Shown here: positions 10,800 to 24,390 of the stretch, one piece after another
How the letters are laid out: each line of letters starts with the position of its first letter
Position numbering within the stretch: the first letter of the stretch is position 1
DNA from: Chelonoidis abingdonii
Lineage: Eukaryota > Chordata > Testudines > Testudinidae
Assembly: GCF_003597395.2 (NCBI RefSeq)
Contig: NC_133770.1
Location: forward strand, 5,948,038-6,012,037
Length of the DNA stretch: 64,000 bases
Direction of reading: 5' to 3'
Translations under genes and position numbers: made by a program
Notes under the pieces: generated by a model
What the model saw: the letters and a program-made list of their open reading frames with translations, nothing else
What the model was told of the DNA's origin: nothing
Database searches by the model: none

Positions 10800-10990
10800 T
10801 TTTGTGTTTATAGCATGCTTTGCATCCTGAAGGATCCCAGAGTGCTTCATAAACTTTATACATGCAGCATCACTGAAATGCAGTCACCTCTGGGATGGAA
10901 GGAGGCAGACAACTGGCACATAGCACTCTTCCAGTGCAGTAGTTGGATGGATGTGAAGGGCAAAAAGGGATATTTTGAACAACAGTGCAA
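10800..10990 (+). repeat. old interspersed repeat (SINE-like)
   Basis: Phrases such as GCATCCTGAAGGATCCCAGA and CTGAAATGCAGTCACCTCTG are ones I associate with a widespread reptilian short repeat. The exact family is not determined. Confidence 0.4.
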
Positions 10991-13312
10991 ACCTTTTAAG
11001 TGAAGTGCCACAAGATCTCTAATGTTCAAGGAGAACAGATGGGATTTATATGTCAACCAAAATGAGGTTTTGCTGAATGATGCTTACATCTGATGCTTCT
11101 AAAATTAGTAAAATGCCAAGGATTTTAGTTTGAATTCAGGTTCTGTTTTACTAAGCCTAGATCATAGGCTTAGATTATTTCTTCTAGCAAATGATGAATA
11201 GGTGTATGTAGAAGTGCAATTACACCCTAATTGTTGGTGTAATTTTTGGCATTCCAGGTCATTTCAGTATTAAAATAAGTAGCTCATACATATTAAAAAA
11301 CCTATTTATCATCTTGCATAGTCACCAGTCACTTAGAACAATCTCCAAACATATTGTAAACCCAATTTATAAAAATTCATATTGGCTTTATTTAACAACT
11401 TTAAGTTACAAATATTTCTTTAATATTTTATCACAACAGGGGTTTATTATCTCTTAATAAATTTATTAAGGGGTGGGATTTTGAAAAATCTTCAGACAAA
11501 AGTTATGTTAGAGAAGCCTTTTGAAGTGTGGTCATGTAAAGAATCCATAGAGAAGCTGTCTTCCTAATCACCCTCTTGTGTACTAGATCCTGGAACCTTG
11601 CTCTTATGTATCTGGTCAGTGTTTCCCACTCTGTTAAAGCAAGTGTTACATCTTATTCAGGCACATGTTCTTCTATAAAGCAAAAGGTGCATATGCTTTA
11701 TAAAGTAGATCAGTCATGGCATCTTCTTTAGAGGCAGGAATGCTTTGTCTTTCATAACCTCCTTCCCCTTTCTCAAATGTCTCATTTTAAAAAATGCAGT
11801 GCATAGCATGTTCCAGTAGCCAGTTGAGTATTTTCAAAGCACAATTGTCTGTCATGTTGGAGGACACAGGTTAAAAACAAATCATGATAGCTGCAGGATA
11901 TTTTATGCTGCTATAGAACATGGCTTCCTCCAAATATGGTACCCGCGCAGGGTACAAACGATCAGCCTGTATGCAGACTTGTCACTGACAGATTTCTTAC
12001 TCTGTTGCTCCAGAATTTCTGTTTGTTCCCCCTTTGACTGGGAGATTAAATGAAATACTTGTTACATATCCCTGTAGCTAGTGCAATTAATGACCTATCT
12101 GAACATTCATGGATTTCTTTTACTGTTTAGGTGTAGTTGCTGTGAAAAGAAAGAGGAGATACATTTTCATATTTTGAAAAAGCAGGATTTGTAACTTTTT
12201 AATGTCTGAAATGTATAAATAAATAGTGGTGTTTTGGAGAGTGACAGTAATGGCTAGGTGACTTGAACCCTTAACTGGAGACCAGTAAATCAATAGGCTT
12301 GTACCTAGTGCAGTGGTTTTTCTTAATGGCACTATTGCTGAGTAAATTTTGCACTAGATATATTAGACTGAAGGGAACTGTTTAATCACATGGTTGGCTG
12401 TTATATTTGTAAGTGTCAAAATATTGAACTTGAGTGTACAGTGATGATGCCGCTGACTTGAGTTTTCTTGTAAGGAATTAAAGTCCCTTTACACTTTCAC
12501 CTGCTTATGTTTTATGGTACATGTTCCTCTCAACAGTAAAACTTAGAATTTTTGTGAAAGTCACAGTATAAGAAAGCGAATTCATGTTGCCTTTGTGTGA
12601 AATAGAACTTGCCGTATATCTGGATAACTGCCTTATAGACAGTCTTTCCTAATTTTTGTGTCCAGATTCAAAGTCACATTCATTGTAAATCTGTCTGGAT
12701 TCCTCTTGTAAATTTGCATAGTATTGACTTTGATTTAGCAGTGATATTTGACAAATTAGTTATTTGTTGTTTGTTTTGAACTTGGATAGGCTAAAGTGGG
12801 AGGAAACGTAATCTGTATGTGGGTAAAGTTACTAGTGAGCATATAGGGCTGCTAGTGGTGTTATTAAATGCTGGACAAACTATTTTCGTAGAGAAAAAAT
12901 TCAGTTTATTTTTCAGTTCAGATTATGTATGTATTAAAATACCCAGTGAATTGAAAATGCAAAAACATCTTAAATGTTCCAGATTAAAGCTGACACTTCT
13001 ATGGCACTAGATATTTGTTCACTGTGAGACAAATTCAGAGAAAAAATTTGTAGTTTACTTCAGATATTTGTAAACCATTTATTACACCTGGAAACTAGAA
13101 TACACCACCAAGAATTGCCTGCAACAAAAAAGCAGTATGAATTAACACATTTGAACGGTATAAGGCTGAAATCTGCACTTGTTTCTTATTTTGCTCTCTG
13201 CTGCAGGTTATAGCTTGGCTGTATCTTCTTCAACTTTACTGCCAAAGGCCCCAGACCTGGATAGGTGACACTGCCCATCCACACATAAAGGTCTGCCTGT
13301 ATGGATCACTCT

Positions 13313-13845
13313 ACAGCGGAAGTTCCCAAACCTTTTTTTCAGCATCCCACCTTTGGAGATTCATGTTCTACATATGCCCCCCTTAACATAGGGGTAAGAG
13401 AGGAATCCGGATGGTACAGAGTTTGGAGGGAGTGGGGGGAATCTCCGATCGACCAACGTGTACAGGGAGAAGGCTTGTATACCTTGTTTGAACCCCAGCT
13501 GTCCAGAACAGTTACTCATGCATGCTCAGCGGTTCTACCCCCTCAGTGTATGCATGCGCGTGCCAGAGTGTGAGGTTTTTGTTGTGGGGCAGGACATGTC
13601 TGCAGTGCCATGGTTATGTTGATTCTGAGTGCAGTCACTAGGGCTGGCGGGGTGAGTGTTTGAGAGAGGAGGAAGGTGTGGGTTCTTGGGAGGGTTCTTG
13701 AGAAGCTGGCTGGCACTAGAATGGCAGTATGGCACTGAGTATACTGGGTAATGGTTCATTTTTAACCAGTCAGGTCCTTGCCTCCCCCGATAACCTCATT
13801 GCACCCCTCAGTGGGGCATGCCCCACAATTTAAAAGCCAGTGCCC
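13313..13845. mobile_element. probable decayed hAT-type MITE
   Basis: The left end, CAGCGGAAGTTCCCAAACCT, and the right end, with GGGGCATGCCCCACAATTTA followed by AAGCCAGTG, resemble the CAGYGGTTCCCAAACTTT termini of hAT MITEs in inverted orientation. I find no convincing 8-bp duplication at the borders, so the limits are approximate. Confidence 0.4.
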
Positions 13846-16800
13846 TTCAGGATCAGGGCCTAAAACTATAGTATTCAAAATTGATAGATTTTTAAAATAC
13901 TTTAAGGAAATGTTTAGCCTAAAATTTGAGCTTTATAGTAGTTGCCATGACTTTATTATTTTTCAAAACATATTGCTATTTTAAAGACTCCTGGGCAATT
14001 TAGTACTGTTTGTGGGTAGTGTCACTTTGGGATTTGATTACTTTTTTCTTGTTGGCAGCTGGATTCTATTTTCTTTTCCCCAAGAGTAAATTATCGGTAG
14101 CTTAGTGCCCTCAACACAAGGTAGGCGCTCCTGGCAAACACATTGTAGGTGGATATAGTTAAATCAGAAAGGTAGTTCCCACAATTATGTTGTTATAATG
14201 CATCAGGGAGACACTAATGCAACTGAAAAAGACTTATTTTACAGCTGCCTCTCCCTTTGATCACTCTTCCTTATTAGAGAGACTAATGGTCTCCCAGGGC
14301 ATGAAACTGAGGGAGGAAACTTGGCTGTTGTGGCATGTGAATTTTTTTTAACTACATTCTTGATATTACTGCACTGTGTCACTTGCTTCTCTAAGAAAGA
14401 GCTTTTTAAAGAAAAAAATGAGATTTAATTATATGATGCATGTACAGCTTAGATTATGGATATTAGGCTCAAAAAACAGATAATTTATAGCTTGCAGGTC
14501 CAAGTTTGTATATATCTTTTTATTAAAACATCTCAATGTTGTTCAATAAATAAATTGAAACCAGGCAGAAAACTGTCAGTGCCCTAGATTTCTGCTACAC
14601 CACTTATAATTGGAGTGCTGTGAATAATTTTCAGTCCTTTATTCTCTCAGGCAAGTCAGTCTTAAAGAATGAAAGCATCCAAAGTGTATTTTCAAATGTA
14701 TGTAGCATTTCGGTTAAATTATGCAATTAATGTACCCATTGTTTTCTATTTCTAGAATCTGTATATATGCAGTCTGTAATTTTACGACAACTATTCTGTT
14801 TTTCAGAACTTTGAAACATAAATTTCTGCAGGCACAAATTGTATTGGGCAACACTACTTTGGTACATCTTTCCTATTTTCAATATTTTTTTCTCTACAGG
14901 AAGGGATACACAATGAATAATAACAGACTTGAACCTCCCCCTTTGTCCCCAGAATGCTTGCTATAAATTCAATGCAGTTCTCTTGTGCTCCTGAAATGTA
15001 CACTGTGAATCTTGTCATTGCATTGATAACTGAACTGCATTGAGGTGGCTAATCACACACCACTTGAAGGCTTAATGAGGAATCAGTTGAATCCAGTACA
15101 TTTATTCCCATTTTTTAATGTAAATACTTAAAGCCAAAACTTTCAAACTTGGATGCCTAAAGTTAGGTACCTCTATCTCTGTTTAAAACCTTAAGAAGTG
15201 GCCTAACTTTCACTGGACACCACAGTTCCAGCTGAAGTAAGATATGCCAAACATCTGCAACTTTCACTGAAAATCAAGCCACCTATATTTTGGTCTCTGA
15301 ATATGGATTTTAGGTGCTTAGCTTTAGGCAGCCAAGTCTGAAAATTATTCCTATGTGTCTGAGAGAACAGTAGTGTCTGACCCTTCAGTTACTTACTTCA
15401 TGGTGTAGTGCTTGCTTCAGTGGGACTACTCTCAGCAGTTGAGTCTGCACCTAATCGTAAATGTTTTCAGGGTCAGCTCCATAATTTAAATTAGATATAA
15501 TTGTCCCACCCAGTTTGAAAATACTTTGAGGTAATGTAGAGCTGAACAGTGCACAGTACCCAATTGTGGGAAAATAGCTTACTGACTTGTTCACATAAGC
15601 AGGTTAAGTTATTTGAATAATTCATTAATTATCTGCAGAGTATTCATGTGGTAATTGTATGTTGAGTTCCCAACTAGAGCTATACTTTATACAATCATCC
15701 TGTATAGCTTTAACTATACAGATGTTACGGTTCTCTAACTGGAAACCCCCTTCTGGATTTTACAAAAATTGATCCTATTCTCTGGACTTTGGTAGAGAAC
15801 TAGTTGAGTGGAATTACATGAGGTGGTTTGCTGATCACTTTGCACTTATAATAGGACAACAAGCTTATTGTGTGTAAAATGGTACTGTATAACTTACGTT
15901 CTGTCATGCTCTAACCTAATTTTTCTTTTTCCAACTTCGTGTTCTCCAACAGTTGATTTTCTTTCTTTGAAAAATAAAAAATCTGTTATTTACAAATCAG
16001 AGCTGGACTTTTCTTTCCTGCATTAAGAATTCTCTTTCCTTTTCTGTTCTTGGATATCTAACTTTGAGCTCCCTCACTTTTTTTGGCAGATGGAGAGGGA
16101 TTTCTTGCTCTGTGCTTTCTCCCCTCCATTGCTTTTCTTATTTCTTTTTATTTCTCATACAGCTTCCACCTTAGTCATCTCCCCTGTATCACTCTTCCTC
16201 TTCCATCTGCTTATGTCTCAAGAAACATGGCAAATCTACCCTGCCCATGCTGCATACAGTGTCTTGAAGGAACACAGTCAATCTGAAATTAAGTTAACTG
16301 AAAGAGTATAAATTACACTACGTTTCAGATACTTCATCTACCACTGAGTTCCTGTGCCAATTTCTGTAGTTTTACAATTTTCCCTCTGTTTTCATAAGGC
16401 TCTTAGTTTTCTGCTTCTGGTGTAAAAGATTCTTACAAAAAGGAAAACTAACAGAAAAATGCTGTCAAATGCATGAAGTAAACAAACTAGGACTGGAGAA
16501 ATACTTTCCCCCCTAGCTTCCAGTGATAGTAATTCTAGGTGTGTGGTGACAATAGACAAAAGTGATCTAGATTGAGAGTGTCCCTTTGACATGGGATAGT
16601 TATAGAAAGTGGAAGGAAGGGAATGGATAAACAGGTGAAATGGCATCTAGCGAGTAGTTGCATAATTAGGTGTTCAGTTTGATTATTGTTTTCATAAAAG
16701 GTGTGTCCTCTAAATGTAGCAGCTTTTGAGCACTTCAAAATAGTTATTTTGAACACCGAATAGTGTTTAATATTTGCATTGACATCGTAACTGCTCCATG

Positions 16801-17814
16801 CTAAATGGCATGACCATGTCAGTAACGCTTTTTTCTTTTTAACTACTGTAAATGTTATGGATGGATGAAAAATAACAAAAGCAGGAGTTAAGGTTGCTAG
16901 TATATCCTAGCTGTTGCTAGGTATTGTAGCACATACAATATGTTTTCAGGCCTCTGATTAGCTGGACAAACCATTATGAGACAGATGCTAAAATCTGAAG
17001 CAGGTAAAAAAGCCTTTTTCTACCTGGCTTTATTATCATGTGAAGTCCTGTCCCATTGTGGACAGAAACAGTTAGCATAGTATTTAATTCTTTAATATTA
17101 AATACTTTCTAGTTTTATAGGTCTAACATGTCAGTAACAAGTTAGACTTCAAAAGTATAAAGGGCAGAACTTTTAAGTAGCTTTAAGTATATATGTATTG
17201 AGGATATATATATGTTTCTATAAGATATACATGTAGTATCCTAACTAGTAACGAAAAGTGCTGCCTCTGCAACAGGGATGTACTAACAGTGCAATGAGAA
17301 ATTTAAGTGTAATTTCCTGAGTTGTATGGTCGTATGTGTAAACTTAATGCTGCATTAAAAATAGGTTGTTTGCATTTAATTATGCTTAATTTCAAAGAAA
17401 AAAAATGGATCCTGGTTGCATTAGTGGAATTGTGCAACTTCTGTTTGATCACTTCATAGATACTAAAGTTGACTAGTCTATTAGTTACTGACTGACAATA
17501 AGTTACCTACTGGGTACACTGGACAGTTATGCAGCTGGTTCTTATAACTCTGTAATTCCATAGGCATTACTTTTACTATCCATGGTCAAGCCCATTTTTA
17601 ATTGCTTGTATCTTGTTAATTTTCAGTGTATGCTGATGGGACCCAGCATTCCTCATTGAGAACCAATCGCATGTGAAACGTAAAGTCTAGTTCAATTACC
17701 TGAGCTGTTTGTTTTTTTAAAAAGTTTTGGAGTAGAAGAATCACCTTCTCCCACCTATATTACTCATAAATATCTAATGGATTTTTCTATTTTCCCCCCA
17801 AAATATCCCATTTG

Positions 17815-18240
17815 AGACTAAACAGGCAAGGTTTTGCAGTTGACAAGGAGAAATTGACAGTTTTGAGTGGAAATAGTGTTAGACATGCCAAACCTGCAAA
17901 AATACCGCAGAAATTGGGCTTGTTTTTGGATTAATTGTCTTGTGAGTTGCTTGTTGGCTAGTGTTTGGCTTGTAGCTTGTTGCTTATAGCTTTTTTTTTT
18001 TTTTTTGATCGTCTCCCGGCAAACAGTAGCAAGGGGCAAAGTGGCAAGAGAGGCAGGGGTGCACAGTGGGCCCACCACAATCCCAGACTGTATGCTGGGG
18101 GGATCTAGACACACAGAATGTTGGGGTTCTTGGGGATTAACTTGTTTTGGCCTTGTTTTGAATTGAGATTAGCTTGATTTTTGGCTTATTGTGAAAGTCT
18201 GGGTACTTATTTAACCATGTGAAAGCTGGCAACTCTGGTT
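17815..18240 (+). repeat. unclassified interspersed repeat with internal poly-T
   Basis: The phrases TTGGCTTGTAGCTTGTTGCT and GATCGTCTCCCGGCAAACAG flank a 15-T run at 17991-18006. I believe the sequence recurs in turtle genomes but cannot name its class. The 98-codon minus-strand frame across it has a Lys run only because of the poly-T and is not a gene. Confidence 0.35.
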
Positions 18241-20060
18241 ACAGTAAAAGTTGTGAAGCACTTGCAGTTGTACTTATAATACCCTTTAATAGCAGTGCTG
18301 ATACCTTGCAGAAAATTCTGAAGACCAGTGTTTAGAAACCTACATAGCCTATTTTCATTTTCACTTCCTTTATTATTTGTTATATTTGCATAAAAACAGG
18401 ATATGTTAAGTTTCTGCTACTACTGTAGTTTGCCCACCTGAAATCAGCTTCTATTGAGTGTTGCCGCAGCAACCAAACCAGGATGTTGGGAACTGTACCT
18501 GTCTGAGGGCACTAATACACTTCTTATGTTTGCCCAGAGTGTTTCACTGTGTTTTCAATAATGTGTTTCTCCCCCTCCTGCAGTGGTGGGCTTTACCAAG
18601 TAATGTATTTCAGACAATCCAATTGTTTAAAAAGTAATGCCTAGAGTTTAGGTTATTTTTAAATTTGTAGCCCCTTGTGTTGGAGGGGAGGGAAGAGTGA
18701 CTTTCAAGATGTGTGTTGTTACTCGTTGAACCTAGTTGGCAAGTTTTGTAATATAAGCTTAAACTTTATTTATCACATAAGAAACAACAATGTAAAACAA
18801 GGATTTTGGATTCTGTACTGAAGCAGTGACCTGGATAAAAATCTGGCGGGGGTGGTACATAGTTCATAAATGTCAGCAAAGGAGTAAGTGATGTCCTTCA
18901 GAGCTCTGTATAGCGGCTAATCTCAATTTTATCTGTAAAACCAAAAACATGCATCTAAACTTGCTGATGCCTACACTGGATCTGTCATAAATACTGTGGA
19001 AATACAGATTTGCAGAAGGATCTGTGAAGATAAGTGGCAAAGGCAGTCGTCTTATAAAATGTAAGGACCAGCATTTGATGAGATGAGGTGTAGTAGGTAG
19101 TGAATGGGTAACATGCTACCATTGGAATTTAGAAAGACCCTAATTGTGTTAGTAAGTATCAAACTGTATGATACTGCAGGGAAAGCAAATGGTGTTTGTA
19201 TGCACTGGGTTATAAAGAAAGGGACTAAGGATTCTGCTGTAGAAGATGCTTGAGGCCATATCTAGAATACCAAATGGAGGACATCCATGCATTGGAAGAC
19301 ATACCAGGGAAAACATTGACTAATTTGGGGTACAAATGTAAAGCCTTGTGAAGATAGGCTTCAAGAACTAAGCATGGTCAGACTTGAGATAAGTTTCCTT
19401 AGTGAGATCTTAAATTATCCAAAAACTCATGGGTGTCAGACCAGAACCTACGTTAAAATCTCTTCTTGATCTGTTAACAGCATTGATAAACCAGGGAATG
19501 ATTTAAATTTGATTTTAGTTTTTTTCATCCAGAGATCAGTGAGCCTAGGAATCTAATTAATGATGGGTGTTATTAAACTATTGAAAAATTGATTCTAAGA
19601 TGGGTGTGTGTGTGTGTATATATGTAAAATTTATATGGCAATCTGTTGAACTCTGAGTACTGAAAAATACAGTGAAAACATTCTAAAAGTGAATGCTCTT
19701 CATTTTAAGTTTGACATGGAAAAATCTTGGAATATATATGAAAGCTGTGTGCTGGTTGGACGACAGAGGACATGATTAGTTGAGTCTTTAGTTCTTTCCC
19801 TTTTGGGAGGAAATAATGGGAACAAGGGCTTAGTTATCAACTTTAATGATAAAAGTGTGTCTAATACCTACCACAGATAGTGTAAGTTTACACCTTGATA
19901 TGTCAGTGCTTTGTCTATTTTGAACTATCTGGATTTTTCCTTCATCTTTGGTTCCTGACCTTTTTTACAGTTTGATAGCATTTGTTTTGTCATGCAGGTC
20001 TAAAGTAATGATGAACATAAAAACTTTTTACCTTTTATTAGAGACTAAGTAATGCGTGTG

Positions 20061-20175
20061 TAACACCGACAGACCCTGGTTGTCGGCGAGCGGGATCGAA
20101 CCTGGGACTTTTGAAGCTTAGTGCATGCATCTCTACTGCATGAACTAAAAGCCAGATGGCTCTTAGCTAATTCTG
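20061..20175 (-). mobile_element. tRNA-derived SINE, minus strand
   Basis: On the minus strand there is an A-box-like TAGTTCATGCAGTAGAG (complement of 20131-20147) and, about 30 bases further on, a B-box-like GGTTCGATCCC (complement of 20092-20102). These are in the order and approximate spacing of a pol III type 2 promoter. It is probably a turtle tRNA-related SINE head; a short unique tail may extend on either side. It is not a functional tRNA, because the cloverleaf arms cannot be completed. Confidence 0.65.
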
Positions 20176-20363
20176 TAGTAAACTTGTTAATCTCTGGAAT
20201 GGTCTAGGTGCTATTATAGGGGAACAGAGCACCACATCAAGCAGGCATAGGTTACACATGCAAACTGTATTTGTTAAAGTGAGGGGGATTATGACAGGTG
20301 GGAATGATGTATATGGCTATAATTTCCTGGCTTATCAGACTAATTTTTTTCATGATGCAAAAT

Positions 20364-20450
20364 GGGTGAGGTAATATGTTTTATTGGACCAACTTCTGTT
20401 GGTAAAAGAGACAAGCTTTTGAGCTTCAGAGCTCTTCTTCAGCTCCATAA
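20364..20450 (+). repeat. interspersed repeat, copy 2 of the 7727 family
   Basis: GGGTGAGGTAATATGTTTTA, TTGGACCAACTTCTGTTGGT and GACAAGCTTTTGAGCTTCAG match 7727-7830 closely. This copy lies inside SETD2 intron 1. Confidence 0.65.
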
Positions 20451-22719
20451 CTTTTCATGGTTAGACAGCTTGATTGCCTTTAGCTATGAATCTTATTTCT
20501 TGCCTGTCACTTAAAATGTTTGCTAGACATTTGACCCCTAAATATCTTTAATATATGGATGAGTGGACTTTGCTTTCACTGGCTGACGGAGAGCCTTCAG
20601 AACAGTGAAGAAGCATCAGGAAAGGAGACAAAACATGTTGGCTCAATCTGGAGGAATGCTGTACTTGTCCAGCCCTCAGAGGAGGTTGCAAATGTATATA
20701 ATAGAACCCTTCTGCTAGAAGGAGAGCTGCAGGGAGGACCCAATTGTTTTCTTCAAAACAGAGAGGAAAACAAATTGCAGGTGACACATCAGAGCTGCAC
20801 GTTGTCATTAGGCTTGTCTAGTTGATACGTCTGTTTTGCAGGGTCCTTGAGATTCGTTAAATTTAATGGCCAAAACCTTTTTTCCCTTGCACAACTATAA
20901 ACATGCTCTCTGAAGCCATTAATGCCAAAGAGTTTAAAAGTATCACCATTGATTATTCTGTGTTTCAAAGGCCAGCTTGAAAAGGGCTAGCTTTTGCGGG
21001 AAGGGTGTTGGTATGTATATTCATGCATCAAATTTGCAGTCTAAATCCTAACTGTTTATGGAACTCAGGAAATCTGAAAGATCCTGCCCAGAAATGTTCA
21101 GCGTGAATCCATTTTTGAATCTTTTAACAAAGTTACTTTAAGCCTAAGACTAGTCTTATTTCTTAGTTTATGTTAACAGCATTAAAATGACTTTTCTTCA
21201 AGTGGCACAGACAAGTCTAGTTTTCCTTCCAGTTAGCAAAAAGTCTGTCTACATATGGCAAACATTCCTTGACATTGTGGCGGCCAAAGTTTGTTACAGC
21301 ATGGTCTAGCTAGCTGCTGTTGCTGTGTCCTTACTATTTTTTCAGAGAACTGCCCATCATTCCATTGGCACATCTCTACTGATAACAATGATGAGGGAGC
21401 CTTAGTTGGTTTTAACCACTGTGACTTGTGGTACTTTGTCTCCTGTTGCTCCCACCATTGCTAGCAGGGAATATTTTAGAAAAAATGCTAATATAGTTAG
21501 ATCCAAACAGCGTTATCACTGGTTATGAAACCAGGTGGAGGTACAGCCCTGGTTTAGAGCATGCGTCTTAAAATTGTTTATTGATATTGATCTTGTTTCA
21601 TTGTATTGAGAGCATTTTTTTTTAACCTGGTTATAACACAGTTTTGCTCAGTCCACACTAATAGACCAAACTTCTTAGTATAACCAGTTTGTTACTACAA
21701 TGTATAAACTCGGCTTATACCGGATGGTTCACTGTGTTTTTTTGTGCTCTGTGTAGGAGAGGGGCGGAGGGAAAAAGAAGCATGTTTCTTTAGTACCTTT
21801 TGCCTCCATACCAAGAAATGGTATCAACATATTGCCCACGTAACTGTTTACGTAGAGCTTTGATGATTACATGAAACTGTCAGGGTGAGTTTTGAAATGG
21901 AAGAAGTTATGAGCAAAAAGCCAGCTGGTGGCAGCTCAGACACTTAGATGAAACACTGCAGCAGTTTACAAATAGCCGCCATTTGTTCATTAATGAAATT
22001 GAAGGGGAAAACACCGTACTACTAGCAATTAAGTCTTCACAAGAGTGTGTTTGAGAACTTCTCTGCATATCCATGTGTGGAAAGTAATCTTTAGTTTGCA
22101 TAATCATTGCCCTTTGTGGTATAATGTTGTGTTTTTTCTTAGAATTGTGTTACTTCCTCTGGTTAAGTGTCAGTTTTGTGGCCATGAGGGTTTTTCTTTG
22201 CATCTTTTCTGAGCTCTCACAGGTTTGCATCTGAGATAAATAAGATTCTCATATAATGTCATAATTTTAGGAAGGCTATTCTGCCCTAGGGTAACCTTAT
22301 TTTTTTTATTTTTAAAATGAATCAGAAGACAGAGTAGAGTTTACATTATGAAAAGTATGTACCAACCCCTTCCTTATGGTAGTTCAAGGAATTGTTTGCA
22401 CAAACAGGAGATTAAATGAACTTTCAAAAATATTTCCAAATTGAAAAGCTGAAATGGTTTTCATATTAAAAAAAGGACATAAAAGGACACACGATTATTT
22501 CCAAGATCAACATTTGACCTAATTTTTGTCTTTATCTGTCTTTGCAAAATTCAGGTAATTCTTCATGGCCTTCATTTTAATTCTTTTCTACTATATATGC
22601 TCAACAACAAAAAGCTCAGTATTTAGGAATAATCCTATAGCAATAGACAGGGTGTGCCCAATGGAGGAAATCTTTTTATTTTTTGTTTGTATTAAAGTAG
22701 TGCCGTGAGTCCTAAACCA

Positions 22720-22965
22720 ACATCAGGGCCTCATTGTGCTAGGCGGTGTGCATAGAAATATTAAGAGACAGTCCCAACCTGGAGTGCTTTCTTTATAAAT
22801 AGACAAGACAAAGGATGAGAGAGAGGGATAGAACATACAAGCATAATATTGGGAACTGGAGTAGGGAGATTGAGTGAGTTGCCCAAAGCCACACAGGGTG
22901 TCTGTGGCAGAGCTGGGAACTGAACCAAGATTTCCGACATCCCAGTCCAGGCCTTAGCCATTGGA
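22720..22965 (-). repeat. MIR/CORE-SINE-like or L3-like repeat, minus strand
   Basis: TTGCCCAAAGCCACACAGGG and GGCAGAGCTGGGAACTGAAC are the reverse complement of typical MIR-type sequence. The left part ('cctcattgtgctaggcggtg') resembles a widespread amniote LINE/SINE tail. The frames on the minus strand here are not genes. Confidence 0.55.
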
Positions 22966-23202
22966 TGTAGTTTTTAATTTCAAGCTTCCAAGGAGTTTTA
23001 AAAACATTTAAAAGGGCAAAGTGAAAAGTACTAGGGATATCATGTATTTGCCATATCTTTGTAAGTATCACCTTACTTTGATTAGGAGTATGTCACTGTC
23101 TTTTTAATGTTACACTTGATTTTATAGCTCTTCTTCTTGTGACTTTGTATCCTAAAGGAAAGATTTGAAAACAGTCACTTTAGTGTGTCATCAGGGAATG
23201 TT

Positions 23203-24390
23203 TAACATAAGAACAGACATACTGGTTCAGACTAGTAGTACATTCAGGTCAGTATCCTGTCTCTGATAGTAGTGGCGCATAGGGAATGAACAGAATGGGT
23301 CAATTTCAAGTGATCTGTCTTCTAGTCCCAGGTTCAAGAAATGGGAGGGTTCGGGACACCAAGAGCATGGGTTTGCATCCTGACCATCTTGGCTAAGAGC
23401 CATTGATAGACCTAGCCTCCATCAACTTAGGATTCTTTTTTGAACCTAGTTATACTTTGGCCTTCACAGAATCCACCAGCAATGAGTTCCACAAGTTGAC
23501 TGTGTGTTGTATGAAGAAGTACTTCCTTATGTTTGTTTTAAACAAATTAATTTCATTGGGTATCTTGTTATCTGAAGGGGTAAATAATACTTCTCTATTC
23601 CATTCATGATTTTATAGCCCTCTATCCTAGCCTAGTCATCTCTCTTCTAAACTGTACAGTCCCAGTCCTTTTACACTCCTCTGATATGGAAGTTGTTCCA
23701 TTCTCCTCCTCATTTCCATTGCTCTTCTCTGCACCTTTTCCAATTGTATCTTTTTTGGATGGGGTGACCAGAACTGTATGCAGTTTTCAAGCTGTAGGCG
23801 AACTGTGGATTTACATAGTGGCATCATGATATTTTTTGCTTTATTAGCTAACCTTTTCCTAGTGGATCCTAACCTGTTAACTTTTTTTGACTGCCGCTGC
23901 ATGTTGAGTGGATGTTTTCAGAGAACTAACCATGATGACTCCAAGATCTCTTTCTTGAGTGGTAACAGCAAATTTAGATCCCATCATTTTGTATGTATAG
24001 TTGGGTTTATTTTTTCCAATGTGCATTCCTTTGTACTTATCAACACTGAATTTCATCTCCCATTTTGTTGCTCAGTCACCCAATCTATTGTGATCCATTT
24101 GTAACTTTCTGCAGTCAGCTTTGGACTAAATGATCTTGAGTAACTTTGTATCATCTGCATATTTTGCCACCTCACTGTTCATCCCCCTTTCCAGATCATT
24201 TATTAATATATTGAACAGCACAGGTCCCAATAGTGATCCTTGGGTGACCCTGCTATTTACCTCTCTCCTTTGTGAAAACTGACAATTTATTCCTATCCTT
24301 CAATTCCCATCTCTTAACCTGTTACTGATCTGTGAGAGGACCTTCCCTCTTATCCCATCACTGCTTAGTTTGCTTAAGCTTCTGTGGCTT
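23203..24390 (-). mobile_element. CR1 LINE, 3' part, minus strand
   Basis: This reads as the reverse complement of the 3' half of a reptilian CR1. From left to right on + it runs from the 3' end (TAACATAAGAACAGACATAC) through the C-terminal Pol region. The minus frame at 23636-23902 still reads like the CR1 reverse-transcriptase tail (contains 'LEKVQRRAMEMRRRMEQLPY'). It continues into the conserved 'gccacctcactgtt' region near 24165. It is several frameshifts and stops away from function. The same region appears on + in the copy at 37284-37966, so the two could be compared for age. Confidence 0.85.

Noticed and set aside
22793..23071. 92-codon minus-strand frame
   Set aside because: It overlaps a MIR-like repeat and has no coding features.
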